Source: Planctomycetota bacterium (GTDB taxonomy: Bacteria > Planctomycetota > J058 > J103). From it: DNA of 13,139 nucleotides. Both the position numbers and the translations under genes were made by a program. This document shows positions 13,079 to 13,139 of the stretch, piece after piece (the stretch's first letter is position 1; every line of letters begins with the position of its first letter). The notes below the pieces were generated by a model that had not been told where the DNA came from, searched no databases, and saw nothing but the letters and a program-made list of their open reading frames with translations. The DNA is taken from contig RFJN01000198.1 of NCBI GenBank assembly GCA_003694875.1, positions 1 through 13,139 of the forward strand. The letters run 5' to 3'.

Positions 13079-13139
13079 GAGCGCTCCCCCCGAACGGGTC
13101 CGAACGGCGACGTCCGCATCGCCGCCTTGGGCTGGACAG

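Overview
This is a very GC-rich (about 70% by eye), gene-dense bacterial chromosomal segment. My best guess at lineage is Planctomycetota. The main reason is the gene at 4978-6000, which fuses TPR repeats to two RNA polymerase alpha-subunit C-terminal domains, an architecture I associate with planctomycete genomes. A PEP-CTERM sorting signal relic and a beta-rich lipoprotein of planctomycete flavour agree with this but do not prove it. I see no rRNA, tRNA, CRISPR array, intact insertion sequence or phage gene.

Layout. 1-2110 (+ strand): a membrane-anchored coiled-coil protein, translationally coupled to a small RsbW-type histidine-kinase-like ATPase, then a separately promoted Met-rich lipoprotein that ends in a strong hairpin terminator. 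2043-2821: about 780 bp without an intact gene. It holds one copy (A) of a diverged dispersed repeat and, on the - strand, an orphan PEP-CTERM tail. 2822-4078 (-): an isopropylmalate/homocitrate/HMG-CoA-lyase superfamily enzyme. 4347-6000 (-): the TPR-alphaCTD-alphaCTD protein followed by ruvA, probably one transcript from a near-consensus promoter whose -35 lies in the stop codon of the gene before it. 6102-9605 (-): a three-gene peptide/nickel-type ABC importer operon (lipoprotein binding protein, DppB-type permease, DppC-type permease) without its ATPases. 9606-10324: about 720 bp of intergenic DNA with tandem perfect hairpins and repeat copy B. 10325-11680 (-): a histone-H1-like Lys/Ala/Thr-rich tail fused to an NTF2/SnoaL-like domain. 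12025-12405 (+): an unknown 126-residue protein with a textbook terminator. 12515-13078 (-): LemA.

The most unusual contents are two architectures that join nucleic-acid-binding modules to something else (TPR with tandem alphaCTDs; H1-like tail with NTF2 fold), the repeated module in both large gene-poor gaps, and a recurring promoter form. In that form the -10 core CTAGAATCG recurs at three promoters. At two genes, possibly three, the -10 sits only 9 nt before the start codon, which implies leaderless or nearly leaderless mRNAs. Gene functions are assigned from recognisable motifs; the links between them are inferred.
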